Assembly: GCA_963844845.1 (NCBI GenBank)
Contig: CAWJPW010000009.1
Coordinates: 248,001 to 312,000, forward strand
DNA length: 64,000 bases
Direction of reading: 5' to 3'
DNA from: CAWJPW01 sp963844845
GTDB taxonomy: Bacteria > Acidobacteriota > Thermoanaerobaculia > Thermoanaerobaculales > Sulfomarinibacteraceae
Below, piece by piece: positions 42,776 through 51,390 of this stretch (positions within the stretch are counted from its first letter, which is position 1; every line of letters starts with the position of its first letter). Both the position numbers and the translations under genes were made by a program. The notes beneath the pieces are model-generated. The model saw nothing but the letters and a program-made list of their open reading frames with translations, was not told the DNA's origin and did not search any database.

Positions 42776-43049
42776 AGCCCGCGCGTCTCGCCGGGCTTCG
42801 TCGCGAGACCGCGGAGGCGCCCGTCGGGGTGGTGATTCGACCAAGGCGGCGCCGGAGGCGTAGCAGAGCTACGTCGAGGACGCCGCCGCCGGGAGAAGCG
42901 CCGCCCTGGCTGGTGCATCCGCGGTCGCAGCAGAAGGCCGGCGAGATGCGCGGGCTCCGAGCTACGTCGAGGACGCCGCCGCCGGGAGAAGCGCCGCCCT
43001 GGCTGGCGCATCCGCGGTCGCAGCAGAAGGCCGGCGAGATGCGCGGGCT
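42776..43049 (+). repeat. Long-hairpin repeat family 2, copy 4, with duplicated 3' half, overlapping a stop codon
   Basis: Stems AGCCCGCGCGTCTCGCCGGG... and its partner, second stem ACCGCGGA/TCCGCGGT and tip GTAGCAGAGCTAC. The last 91 bases (42866-42956) are repeated at 42959-43049. The final bases GGGCTA contain the TAG stop of the 20-haem cytochrome gene (43048-43050). Confidence 0.8.
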
Positions 43050-45009
43050 AGCCGTGGCACTGCTGGCAGAGCTCGTTCTTCAGCCCGCCCTTGTGACACG
43101 TCTCGCAGGTGTCGAGGCCGACCTTCTTCGCCACCGCCGGGTGGTTGTCGACAAAGTCCGCCGGGTGGGGCATCACGACCTCGTGGCAGTCCGCGCAGCC
43201 GGCGCCGGTGATGGCGAGGCCGCCGTGCTTCGCGAGCGGCGTGTGGCAGGTCGTGCACTCCACCCCCGCCTCGACGTGCGGCGCGTGCGGCACCGTGATC
43301 CCCTCCCACTTCGCCGGCCCCGGCTTGACGTGACAGGGCGTGCAGGAGGTCTTCCCCGCCTCCGTGTCATGGCACTGCAGGCAGGTCTTGAAGCCCACCT
43401 TCTTCACCACCGAACCCATCTTCTGGCGGAAGTCGGCCGGGTGCGGCATCGGCAGGTCGCTGTGGCAGGTGGCGCACGCGTCCTTGCCCCACGACAGCTT
43501 GCCGTGGTCGGAGTACGGGGTGTGGCAGCTGGAGCAGTCGCCCACCGCCTTCACGTGCGCCGCGTGCGGGAAGCTCCGCTTCTCGAAACGCACGGTGGAG
43601 GGCAGGTCGAGATGGCAGCGGGCGCACTCGTTGGCGGTGAGGCGCTTGGCGTCGCCGAGGCGCGGGTAGGAGCGGCCGTTGCCGGCTGCCTTCAACGCCT
43701 GGTTGGCCAGCTCCACGGCGCCGTCGAGCTGCCCGACGGCAAACACGAGGTTGTGAACCCCGTGCCCTTCCGCCACCTGGGCGAGCTTGGCCGCGGCCGC
43801 GTCGGCGGCCTTGCGGGCGGCGTCCTCGTCACTCCGGCGCCGGGTTGCATCCACCGCCGTCTGCACCGCCTGGCGGGCGGCGCGGAGGTCACGCTTGAGC
43901 AACGCCTTCCATTGGCTCAGGATACGGTCGTAGCCCTCGCCGTGACACGCGACACACGCCTGGCCTGACGCGCTCAGCACCTGGCCGCCTCCGGAGAGCT
44001 CCTTCCAGCTGGAGTGACATCCCTTGCAATGCACGTGCACCTCGGCCATCGGCGCCGGCTGTGCCGTCGCTTCCGGCTGACCCGCAGCCACCCCCAGGTA
44101 GAGCTCCCGGGTGTCGACGTGGGGCTGGCGATGGCAGGCGGAGCAGTCCTGGGAGGCGTTGACGGCAAGGGGCAACACGCGGTGCTCGATAGGCTCGTGG
44201 CAGAAGGTGCAGGCAAAGCCCTCCTTGCCCACGTGCACGGAGTGGACCAGCTTCGGGTCCTCGAAATGCTCGGCCCGCGTCCCCAGCGTGTGACAGGCGA
44301 GGCAGCGGTCCTGGCTGATCTCGCCGGTACCGTGGTTGATGTCGGCATGACAGCCGACGCACTCCATCCCCCGCGCCAGCGCCGACGCGTGATCGTAGCG
44401 GGCGGTCGGGAGCTTGTCGGGCTGGTGGCAGAGCCGGCACCGCGAGATGTCCTCCTCCCATGACAGCCCCTTGAAGTGGCAGATCGTGCAGGCCTCCGTC
44501 TGCACCGGCTCCCCGGAGCCGTGGACCAGGCTCTGGTGACACGTGGAGCAGGCCGGCTGCAGGCCGCGCTTGATCTTGCTCAGGTGGTCGCGGTGGGAGA
44601 AGTGGATGCTCCGCCACTCCACGTCGCCGCGATCCGTGAGGATGTCGGCGTGACAACCCGATCGCGTGCACGAATACGAGCCGGTGAAGTGGAAGGCGTT
44701 GGTCGAGCCCGTCCTAGTCATCCCTTGCACCAACAGGGAGAAGCCCACCTCACGGGCACGCCCCGCGCCGCCGAGGCCTGGCGGGAAGTGGCACTCCCGG
44801 CACGGCACGGCCGCGTGCGAGGAGCTCTCCCACGACTGTACGTAGCCGGAAAGCCACGGCAGCTGGGCGTAGAAACCAGCGTTGTCCAGCAGCCCGAGGA
44901 GCAGGAAGACGATCAGCCCCAGCATACCCAGGACAATGGCCGTCCCGGCCACGAGATGACGAAGGTGCTGGCGATCGCTCTCGACCGAAGTGTTCTTCTC
45001 GTCGCTCAC
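43048..45009 (-). CDS. Membrane-anchored 20-haem c-type cytochrome
   Basis: 653 residues from GTG 45009 (poly-G stretch upstream; a GTG at 45045 is possible). An N-terminal membrane anchor (VAGTAIVLGMLGLIVFLLLG) is followed by a periplasmic part. I count 19 CxxCH motifs, from CRECH to CQQCH, plus one CTRSGCH (CX4CH), i.e. 20 likely haem sites. A helical stretch separates two haem-rich halves. The anchor and haem count suggest an electron conduit between quinol oxidation and outer carriers. It is transcribed after the 21-haem/b protein but separated by a terminator. A CRP-like site precedes it. Confidence 0.92.
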   Translation of the reverse strand: MSDEKNTSVESDRQHLRHLVAGTAIVLGMLGLIVFLLLGLLDNAGFYAQLPWLSGYVQSWESSSHAAVPCRECHFPPGLGGAGRAREVGFSLLVQGMTRTGSTNAFHFTGSYSCTRSGCHADILTDRGDVEWRSIHFSHRDHLSKIKRGLQPACSTCHQSLVHGSGEPVQTEACTICHFKGLSWEEDISRCRLCHQPDKLPTARYDHASALARGMECVGCHADINHGTGEISQDRCLACHTLGTRAEHFEDPKLVHSVHVGKEGFACTFCHEPIEHRVLPLAVNASQDCSACHRQPHVDTRELYLGVAAGQPEATAQPAPMAEVHVHCKGCHSSWKELSGGGQVLSASGQACVACHGEGYDRILSQWKALLKRDLRAARQAVQTAVDATRRRSDEDAARKAADAAAAKLAQVAEGHGVHNLVFAVGQLDGAVELANQALKAAGNGRSYPRLGDAKRLTANECARCHLDLPSTVRFEKRSFPHAAHVKAVGDCSSCHTPYSDHGKLSWGKDACATCHSDLPMPHPADFRQKMGSVVKKVGFKTCLQCHDTEAGKTSCTPCHVKPGPAKWEGITVPHAPHVEAGVECTTCHTPLAKHGGLAITGAGCADCHEVVMPHPADFVDNHPAVAKKVGLDTCETCHKGGLKNELCQQCHG

Positions 45010-45051
45010 GGCCCCCCCCGCGGACCCGGCTGGGTCGCCAGCCACTCTAGC

Positions 45052-45087
45052 CGATTGTGATTAAATTCGCAATCGTGGAATTGCGAA
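45052..45087. promoter_or_regulatory. CRP/FNR-superfamily-like site upstream of the 20-haem gene
   Basis: TGTGA-TTAAAT-TCGCA at 45056-45071, one mismatch from the CRP consensus TGTGA-N6-TCACA, inside a 24-base near palindrome (45052-45075). A second inverted repeat, TTCGCAAT (45066-45073) with ATTGCGAA (45080-45087), overlaps it. About 45 bases from the gene start. Confidence 0.5.
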
Positions 45088-45114
45088 AGTGACCATAAGG
45101 TCAACTCCTCAGTT

Positions 45115-45146
45115 GGAAAAAAGGTGCCGGCCCGAAGGCCGGCACG
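45115..45146 (-). terminator. Rho-independent terminator of the 21-haem/b gene
   Basis: On the minus strand GTGCCGGCC-TTCG-GGCCGGCAC is followed by CTTTTTTCC: a 9-bp GC stem with a stable tetraloop and a T-run. Best terminator in the window. Confidence 0.9.
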
Positions 45147-45180
45147 AAAGGTGAAGGACCTTGCAGTCCCGTCGTATGGT

Positions 45181-48100
45181 CTACCTGTATCCGAACAGCA
45201 TCGCGTACACGATGAGGAAGATCAGCGTCAGCCCGATGCCCAGGGCGGTGAAGCCGAAGATCCGGGTGAGCCGCTGGAAGCGCTTGGGCGCCGGCTTCAC
45301 CGCACCCGCCTCCAGCTCCGCGATCCGGCCGCTGTCCACCAGCGCCTGGTACTCAGCGGGCTTGTCGTGCTTGAGCTCCTCGAGGGAAACGCGGCCGGTG
45401 AAGATCACCGGGTCCATGGGGAACTTGTCGGGTCGGAAGTGCGTGTTGAAGAAGTGGATGGTGAAGATGAAGCCGACCGCCAGCAGGGCCTCGTCCGAGT
45501 GGATGATAGTCGCCACGTTCACCGACCAACCCGGCAGGACTCGCGTGAACAGCTCGGGGAACCACAGTACGAGGCCGGTGGAGCCGATGACGAACACGCC
45601 CCAGAAGACCGCGAAGTAGTCGAACTTCTCCCAGTATGTGAAGCGGCCGTAGTTGGGGCGTTCACCCTTGCCCAGGAACCACTTGATGCTCTGCCACACC
45701 TGCTTGAGGTCGGTGAGGTTGAACATCAGCGAGTTGGGCCCGAAGATGTAGCTCACCCAGCTCTCGCCGGAGTCCTGCTTGGCCCGCCACACCTGCACCA
45801 GGTGGAAGATGAACAGCCCCGAGAGGGTCACCGCCGCGATACGGTGCAGGATGCCCATCACCATGAAGCCGCCGAGGATCTGCGACAGCACCAGCGCCCA
45901 GCTCATGTACGAGAACTTCAAGGTCATGCCGGTGAGGGCCAGGGTGAAGAAGCTGAGCAGCATCACCAGGTGCATCGTGCGCTGCTGCCAGGTGAAGCGC
46001 TCGTACAGTGGACCGCCGGTGTCGCCCTTGTGCGGCAGCCACTGCTCGCGCGTCCGCCACAGCCTCCACAGCCACGCGAAGGTGTGCAGCAGCGCGAAGG
46101 TGAGGGTACCCACCAGCAGAGTCGTCATGAACCAGAACGCGTAGAAGAGGTAGGGGTACTTCTTGGGATCGTGGTGGGTGGCGTGCGTGAGGTAGCCGGC
46201 GAAGCGGCGGTGCGCACCGCTGTGGCACTGGCCGCAGGTCTTCACCACGTTCTTGCGGCTCAGGGTGGAGTCGGGGTTGTCGGGGGGCAGGATGTTATGG
46301 GTGCCGTGGCAGTCGTAGCACTTGGCGGCGCCCTCCGAGCCCAGCCGCGACACCTTGCCGTGGTAGGTGTCGAAGAAGGTCTCGGCCTCCGACTGGTGAC
46401 AGTTGCCGCACTGGTTCATCATCCGGAAGCGGAAGCCCTCGGTGTCGGTGCGGCTGATGGTGTGCGAGGTGTGGCAGTCCTCACAGGTCGGCAGCTTGCG
46501 GTCGGTGTCGGCGTTGCCCGGCCAGTGGATGCTGGTCTTGAAAGTCTCCTCGATGCCGTTGTGGCAGCGGCCGCAGGTGTCGGCGATGTGGGTGGGGTTC
46601 ACCGAGGAGTCGGGGTCGTCGGGCGGCAGCATGCGGTGCGTTGTGTGGCAGTCCGTGCACGCCGCCGAGACCACCAGCCCGGCTTCCACCAGCCCCTTGC
46701 CGTGGATGCTCTCGGCGTAGCTCTGGATGATGTTGGGCACGCCGGTCTTGATCCGCCTCGCGGCCGCCTCCCCCTGGCGGTGGCAACGCGCGCAGAGCTG
46801 GGGAATGTTGCGCTTGAAGGTCGGAGAGCTCGGCAGCAGGTGGTCCTGAGGGTAGTGCTGATCGTGGCAGTCGAGACAGCTCGGCGCATCCGGATCGCCC
46901 TTGGCGGCCAGCTGCCCGTGGATGCTGGCGGCGTGGTCGTTCACCTGCTGCGCATGGCACACGCTGCAGTCCACCTTGATCGGCGTGGCGATGGTCGCGC
47001 ACGGGCGTTCGGCGTGGTTCGGCGTGATGTCGGTGTGGCACTGCGCGCACGCCGTCTTCTTGTGCATGGACAGGGTGTAGCGGTCGGGGTCCACGTACAT
47101 GGACACCTTCCGGCCGTCGATGGTCCCCGTCAGGGTGGGATCCGCGTGGCACTTGAAGCAGGCCGCGGTGGACACGGTCCCGGCCGGGTTCTGGTTGATC
47201 CGGATCTTGTGCGGCGAGTGGCACTCGATGCAGGAGGGGATCTTGTGGGGCTCCTCCTCCCAGAGGCGGCCCTCGATCACCTTGACGTGGACCTCCTCGA
47301 TGCGGGCGTGGCACTTGGTGCAGGTCTTCGCCACGTTCTTGGGGTTGATGCTCGAGCGCGGGTCGGTGTGCGGCAGGATCTGGTGCGGGGTGTGGCACGA
47401 GGTGCAGACCGCCGTCACCGTGAGGCCCTTCTTGAACAGGCCCTCGCCGTGGATCGACTCCGAGTAGTTCTCGAGGATGTTCTGCTCCGGAATGTCGTGC
47501 TCGAGCGACACCTTGGAGCCCTCGTGGTGGCAGCGCCCGCACAGCAGCGGCACGTTCACGGTGGCGATGGGCGAGTTGGGATTGCTCTTCGCGAGGATCT
47601 CGTGGTTCTCGTGGCAGGTCACGCAGTTGGGAGCCAGCTCGTCGCCCTTGCGCGCAGCCTGCGCGTGGACCCCGATGCTGTGCCCCTGTGCCTCGCGCCG
47701 GTGGCACTTGCCGCACAGGTCCTTGACCGCGATCTCCTGGGCGGCGGCGCCCTTGGGAATCGCCAGGATGTCGTGGTTGCCGTGGCAGGCGACGCACGCC
47801 GCGGCGGGGCGGCCGTCCGCGGCCAGCGCCTTCTCGTGGATGCTGCGGTTCACATCGTGCAGTGCGTCCTCGTGGCAGTTGCCGCAGTCGACCGGCTTGA
47901 CATCCTCGTCGTGCGGCAGCTCGACACCGGCCAGGTCCTGGTGGCAGTCGACGCAGTCGAAGCCGCCGTGGACCGAGGCCGCAAACGCCTCACCGTCGAC
48001 GAAGACCGAGATCTCCTTGCCGTCCCTGGTGCCGGTGAGCTCGTTGTCCGAGTGGCACATGAGGCAGTCGTCGTTGCTCTGCGCCGTTGCCCACGGCGTC

Positions 48101-48219
48101 GCCGAGCCCAGCACGAGAGCCATGAGCACGAGCACCAGCAGCGCACCCCGGAGCCGCCCGGCGCGGCCCCCTTCCCGTGCGGCGATCACGCCCCCCCAAG
48201 CCAGTCGCGGTCTCTGCAC
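45181..48219 (-). CDS. 21-haem cytochrome c fused to a cytochrome b
   Basis: 1012 residues from GTG 48219, which has TAGGAGGGGG upstream. Signal peptide GALLVLVLMALVLGSATPW. The next ~650 residues hold 21 CxxCH motifs (CLMCH to CGQCH); related stretches such as YSESIHGEGL / YAESIHGKGL suggest internal duplication. The last ~330 residues have about four to six membrane helices with conserved histidines (LLHTFAWLW, ILHRIAAVT, FIFHLVQVW, IIHSDEALL), resembling the cytochrome b of formate dehydrogenase and CbcL. It should exchange electrons between the quinone pool and periplasmic haems. The cytochrome c and b parts occur in one polypeptide. Confidence 0.93.
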   Translation of the reverse strand: MQRPRLAWGGVIAAREGGRAGRLRGALLVLVLMALVLGSATPWATAQSNDDCLMCHSDNELTGTRDGKEISVFVDGEAFAASVHGGFDCVDCHQDLAGVELPHDEDVKPVDCGNCHEDALHDVNRSIHEKALAADGRPAAACVACHGNHDILAIPKGAAAQEIAVKDLCGKCHRREAQGHSIGVHAQAARKGDELAPNCVTCHENHEILAKSNPNSPIATVNVPLLCGRCHHEGSKVSLEHDIPEQNILENYSESIHGEGLFKKGLTVTAVCTSCHTPHQILPHTDPRSSINPKNVAKTCTKCHARIEEVHVKVIEGRLWEEEPHKIPSCIECHSPHKIRINQNPAGTVSTAACFKCHADPTLTGTIDGRKVSMYVDPDRYTLSMHKKTACAQCHTDITPNHAERPCATIATPIKVDCSVCHAQQVNDHAASIHGQLAAKGDPDAPSCLDCHDQHYPQDHLLPSSPTFKRNIPQLCARCHRQGEAAARRIKTGVPNIIQSYAESIHGKGLVEAGLVVSAACTDCHTTHRMLPPDDPDSSVNPTHIADTCGRCHNGIEETFKTSIHWPGNADTDRKLPTCEDCHTSHTISRTDTEGFRFRMMNQCGNCHQSEAETFFDTYHGKVSRLGSEGAAKCYDCHGTHNILPPDNPDSTLSRKNVVKTCGQCHSGAHRRFAGYLTHATHHDPKKYPYLFYAFWFMTTLLVGTLTFALLHTFAWLWRLWRTREQWLPHKGDTGGPLYERFTWQQRTMHLVMLLSFFTLALTGMTLKFSYMSWALVLSQILGGFMVMGILHRIAAVTLSGLFIFHLVQVWRAKQDSGESWVSYIFGPNSLMFNLTDLKQVWQSIKWFLGKGERPNYGRFTYWEKFDYFAVFWGVFVIGSTGLVLWFPELFTRVLPGWSVNVATIIHSDEALLAVGFIFTIHFFNTHFRPDKFPMDPVIFTGRVSLEELKHDKPAEYQALVDSGRIAELEAGAVKPAPKRFQRLTRIFGFTALGIGLTLIFLIVYAMLFGYR

Positions 48220-48255
48220 GCGTCCCCCTCCTACGGCCTCGCGCCGCCATGCCTG

Positions 48256-48273
48256 CATGACTCTATAGTCATG
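48256..48273 (-). promoter_or_regulatory. Palindrome and promoter-like site upstream of the 21-haem gene
   Basis: CATGACT and AGTCATG arms around CTAT. On the minus strand TTGAAA lies 15 bases from TATAGA, which falls within the palindrome. This would place an operator over the -10 region. Spacing is short, so promoter assignment is tentative. Confidence 0.4.
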
Positions 48274-48396
48274 TGAATTTCTTTTCAAGCTAGTCCCCGG
48301 TTCGGCTTCCGAGATTCAGTCTCACGAACACCGCCGTTGTCGAGTCAGCTCGGGCGCAGGATACCGACGGCCCCCGGGGCGGTCAAGGCTCGCCGT

Positions 48397-48810
48397 TCAG
48401 GAACGGCGGTGAGCCCGATCTTCGACCTTGATGCAGCGCTCGGAGACCACCTCGATGCCGGCCTCACGGGCCCGCCGCTCGGCCTCCGGATGGCCGACCC
48501 CGAGCTGCAGCCAGAGGGCCGGAACACCCCGCGTGATGGTCTCCTCCACCACGCCCGGGACGTGCTCGGGGCGACGGAACACATCGACGAGGTCGATCTG
48601 CACCGCGGCCGGAATCGACCCCAGATCCGGGTAGCAGCGCTCGCCCAGGATCTCGTCGTGACCCGGGTTCACCGGGATCACCCTGTAGCCCACCGCCTGC
48701 AGGTAGGCGGCCACCACGTGTGAGTCGCGGTGCGGTTTCGGCGAGGCGCCCACCACGGCGATCACCCTCACGCGGGCGAGCAGCTCCCCGATGCCGTCTC
48801 TCGTCTCCAC
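48397..48810 (-). CDS. CoA-binding domain protein (YccU-like)
   Basis: 137 residues from the GTG at 48808-48810. Rossmann-type CoA-binding protein: VIAVVGASPKPHRDSHVVAAYLQ, YRVIPVNPGHDEILGERCYPDL, and VDVFRRPEHVPGVVEE, all hallmarks of the YccU family. Function is not established; it is thought to bind CoA or a related nucleotide. The GTG overlaps the stop of the radical SAM gene by one base (TAGTG), so the two are coupled. Confidence 0.9.
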   Translation of the reverse strand: METRDGIGELLARVRVIAVVGASPKPHRDSHVVAAYLQAVGYRVIPVNPGHDEILGERCYPDLGSIPAAVQIDLVDVFRRPEHVPGVVEETITRGVPALWLQLGVGHPEAERRAREAGIEVVSERCIKVEDRAHRRS

Positions 48811-49940
48811 TAGGCCCTCCCCTCCCCGCTCTGAGGGCTCGACACCCTCGGCGCCGACGCGGCGCTGCGAGCTTCGCCGACCAGTGCGTCGTCCCAACGG
48901 CCGGGGATCACCGTGTCGCACTCAGGGCATCGCCCCTGCTCGAGCAGCCGCTCGGCCACCACGCTGAACCCCCACCGCTCCACGACCACGGCGCCACAGC
49001 TCGGACACATCGTGTCCTCGCCGTGCGCCACCGACCCGGGGAGGTTTCCTGCATATACAAAGCGCAATCCGGCTTCCTGACCGATCCGCCGAGCGCGGGC
49101 CAGGGTCTTTGACGCCGTTCTCCCACGATCAGCCATCCGGTAATCCGGGTGGAACGCGGTCACGTGCCACGGGATGTCCGCGGACACGCCGACGAGGAAG
49201 CGGGCCATGCCGGCCAACTCCTCGGCCGAGTCATTGAGCTCCGGGACCACCAGCGTCACCACCTCCACCCAGAGGCCGCGCCTCCAGAGTTCTGCGATGG
49301 TCTCGGTGACCGCCTCCAGGCGCCCGCCCAGGCGCCGGTACGTGCTGGCGCGAAACGCCTTGAGGTCGACCTTGAAGAGATCGGTCACCGGATGCAGGTA
49401 GTCCAGCACCTCGGGAGTGGCGTGGCCGTTCGACACGAACCCGGTCACGAGGCCCTGGCGACGGGCCGCCGCGAACACGTCGTGGGCCCACTCCGCGGTG
49501 ATCAACGGCTCGTTGTAGGTGGACACCAGCACCCGGCACCCACCGCGAACCGCAGCCTCCACCAGCGCTTCGGGTGTCGCCGGGCGTACCGACACCGTGG
49601 CGCCGGGGTCGCGCAGCGACTGCGACGTGAACCAGTTCTGGCAGTAGTCGCAGTGCATGTCACAGCCGAGCATGCCGAAGGAGAGCGCGCGGGCGCCCGG
49701 CAGCACGTGGAAGAAGGGCTTCTTCTCGATGGGGTCCACGGCCACCCCGCCGGTGTAGCCCCAGGGCACACTCAGGGCGCCCCCCTTCCTGTACCGCACC
49801 TGGCACACGCCCCGCCGACCCTCGCCCAGCTTGCAGCGATGTGCACAGGCAAGGCACACCAGCTTGCCCGACTCGTGGCCCACGGCGAGCTCGTCGCGAA
49901 CCCGGGTAAACCTATCGAGCGTCGACGCTTCCTCCGTCAC
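48810..49940 (-). CDS. AmmeMemoRadiSam-system radical SAM enzyme
   Basis: 376 residues from the GTG at 49938-49940 (GAGGGAGGG upstream). Radical SAM motif MLGCDMHCDYCQNWFTSQ (CxxxCxxC), with an upstream cysteine-rich region CLACAHRCKLGEGRRGVCQV, and a C-terminal CPSCGAVVVERWG zinc-ribbon-like segment. This combination defines the family named for AMMECR1/Memo neighbours (relatives of pyruvate formate-lyase activase). The AMMECR1 and Memo partners are not in view here. Substrate unknown. Confidence 0.9.
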   Translation of the reverse strand: MTEEASTLDRFTRVRDELAVGHESGKLVCLACAHRCKLGEGRRGVCQVRYRKGGALSVPWGYTGGVAVDPIEKKPFFHVLPGARALSFGMLGCDMHCDYCQNWFTSQSLRDPGATVSVRPATPEALVEAAVRGGCRVLVSTYNEPLITAEWAHDVFAAARRQGLVTGFVSNGHATPEVLDYLHPVTDLFKVDLKAFRASTYRRLGGRLEAVTETIAELWRRGLWVEVVTLVVPELNDSAEELAGMARFLVGVSADIPWHVTAFHPDYRMADRGRTASKTLARARRIGQEAGLRFVYAGNLPGSVAHGEDTMCPSCGAVVVERWGFSVVAERLLEQGRCPECDTVIPGRWDDALVGEARSAASAPRVSSPQSGEGRA

Positions 49941-50094
49941 CCACCCTCCCTCTTCATGATGCCCGCTCCGTGACCCCGCAGCAAGCGCGGCCCCGCCGAC
50001 CCTTCCGCCACCACGCGCCGCCGTGTTACCCTCTGCCTGCTGGAAAGAGAATAACCCCGACGCTGAGCGAGCAGCACCGCCGGAGGTCAGACCT

Positions 50095-51279
50095 GTGGAG
50101 ATGCTGGACCGTAATCTTGACGCCTACCGAATCGTGGCCGAGATCCTCGCCACGTTGCGCAATGCCGTGCACAAGAGGCTCGCCAAGCGCCACGGCGACG
50201 ACTGGTACCGCACCGGCCTGCCTGACGGCGTTCTGACCCGCCTCATCGAGCGTAAGGAGAAAGAGAAGACCATCGACTGGTACGACAGCGAGTACCAGCA
50301 GCTCATCGACTTCGCGACCTTCACCGAGATCCTCGAGATCCTCGCGACAGAGCCCGATCTGGTTCCCGGCATCAGCAAGCTCGCTCCCAACCTCCCCCTT
50401 CTTCACGCGCGCCTCCTCGAGCTCGACGTGCTCCGTGAGAAGCTGGCCCTGGCCCGACCCATCAGCGAGAACGAGCTTTCGTTCCTGGGCACCTTCTACC
50501 TGCGCTTCCGCAAGGCGGCCGAGGAGGAGGAGCGCCGCGACGACGAGGCCGCGGCGGCCGCCGCCGCCGATGACGAGGACGAGGACGACGGCGAGGCCGC
50601 GAAGGACAGCAAGAAGAAGAAGGCGAAGCCGGCGAGACCGCCCGTCGAGGCCGCGGCCGAGGAGGCTGCCGAGGCCAAGGCCGAGAAGGCGTCAACGGAC
50701 ACGGAGCGCCCCAAGCCGAAGCCGGTCAAACCCGTGGTGCCACCGCCGGACGTCGCCGCCGCCCAGGCGGCCAAAGAAGAGGCCGCCAGCCGCCAGGATG
50801 GCGGTGACGACGAGGCCGCCGGCCCCCAGGACGGCGGTGACGACGAGGCCGCCGGCCCCCAGGACGGCGGTGACGACGAGGCCGCCGGCCCCCAGGACGG
50901 CGGTGACGACGAGGCCGCCGAGGAGAGCGTCGAGGACCAGGTTGCGGCCTTGGCTGCAGCCGTGGAGGCCGGCGACGACACCGCCATCCTGCGCGGCCTC
51001 TACCGCGAGGTCATCGAGATCGCCGAGGGCTTGTGGACCACCGAGGTCCCGCCCGAGCCCGAAGCCTGGGAGTCAGTTCGCTCCAGCGACTGGTACGCCC
51101 GCAATTTCTCGTCCCTGAGTCTGCAGCCTCTGTCCGACTTCTACCAGGTGGTGGAGGCGGTGCGCGAGATGATGGAAGACGGCCTTGCTCGCGACCGGCT
51201 GCAGGAGTTCCTCAAGGAGCACAACTTCGCGGCAGTGCTGCTGTCGCTCCGGGACATGTTCCAGAAGCACGAGATCTGA
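50095..51279 (+). CDS. Repeat-containing acidic protein with paired helical domains
   Basis: 394 residues from GTG 50095 (GGAGGTC upstream). The N-terminal ~140 residues (YRIVAEILATLRNAVHKRLA, DWYRTGLPDG, IDWYDSEYQQLIDFATF) and the C-terminal ~90 residues (DWYARNFSSLSLQPLSDFYQVV) share a helical DWY pattern and may be duplicated; they are faintly HEPN-like. Between them is a charged, alanine-rich linker and an 11-residue tandem repeat. No signal peptide. Function unknown; a role as a flexible bridge between two like domains is a guess. Confidence 0.65.
   Translation: MEMLDRNLDAYRIVAEILATLRNAVHKRLAKRHGDDWYRTGLPDGVLTRLIERKEKEKTIDWYDSEYQQLIDFATFTEILEILATEPDLVPGISKLAPNLPLLHARLLELDVLREKLALARPISENELSFLGTFYLRFRKAAEEEERRDDEAAAAAAADDEDEDDGEAAKDSKKKKAKPARPPVEAAAEEAAEAKAEKASTDTERPKPKPVKPVVPPPDVAAAQAAKEEAASRQDGGDDEAAGPQDGGDDEAAGPQDGGDDEAAGPQDGGDDEAAEESVEDQVAALAAAVEAGDDTAILRGLYREVIEIAEGLWTTEVPPEPEAWESVRSSDWYARNFSSLSLQPLSDFYQVVEAVREMMEDGLARDRLQEFLKEHNFAAVLLSLRDMFQKHEI
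50794..50924 (+). repeat. In-frame 33-bp tandem repeat
   Basis: Four units of CAGGAYGGCGGTGACGACG... encoding QDGGDDEAAGP, nearly identical at the DNA level (the last is shortened into EES). Length is a multiple of three, so copy number can change without a frameshift. Confidence 0.9.
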
Positions 51280-51390
51280 CGGTCCGGCCCGCTCCGCGAG
51301 CCGGATCCTCCCGGACGCGGTCACGGCCGCCGCCGCCGATCCGGACTCCGTCGCCGGCGCCGTCCCTCGCACCCGAAGCGGCTCTTACAC

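Noticed and set aside
43048..48219. Regularly spaced repeats that might suggest a CRISPR array
   Set aside because: The periodicity is from CxxCH codons in coding sequence; repeat units are not identical and spacers are not unique.
45124..48276. 1050-residue ORF on the plus strand, antisense to the 21-haem gene
   Set aside because: Shadow of a GC-rich gene: CxxCH codons read backwards give long open frames. No ribosome site, arginine/valine-rich product, no domain.
50794..50924. 33-bp tandem repeats as CRISPR or iteron
   Set aside because: Direct tandem with no spacers, in frame in a gene.
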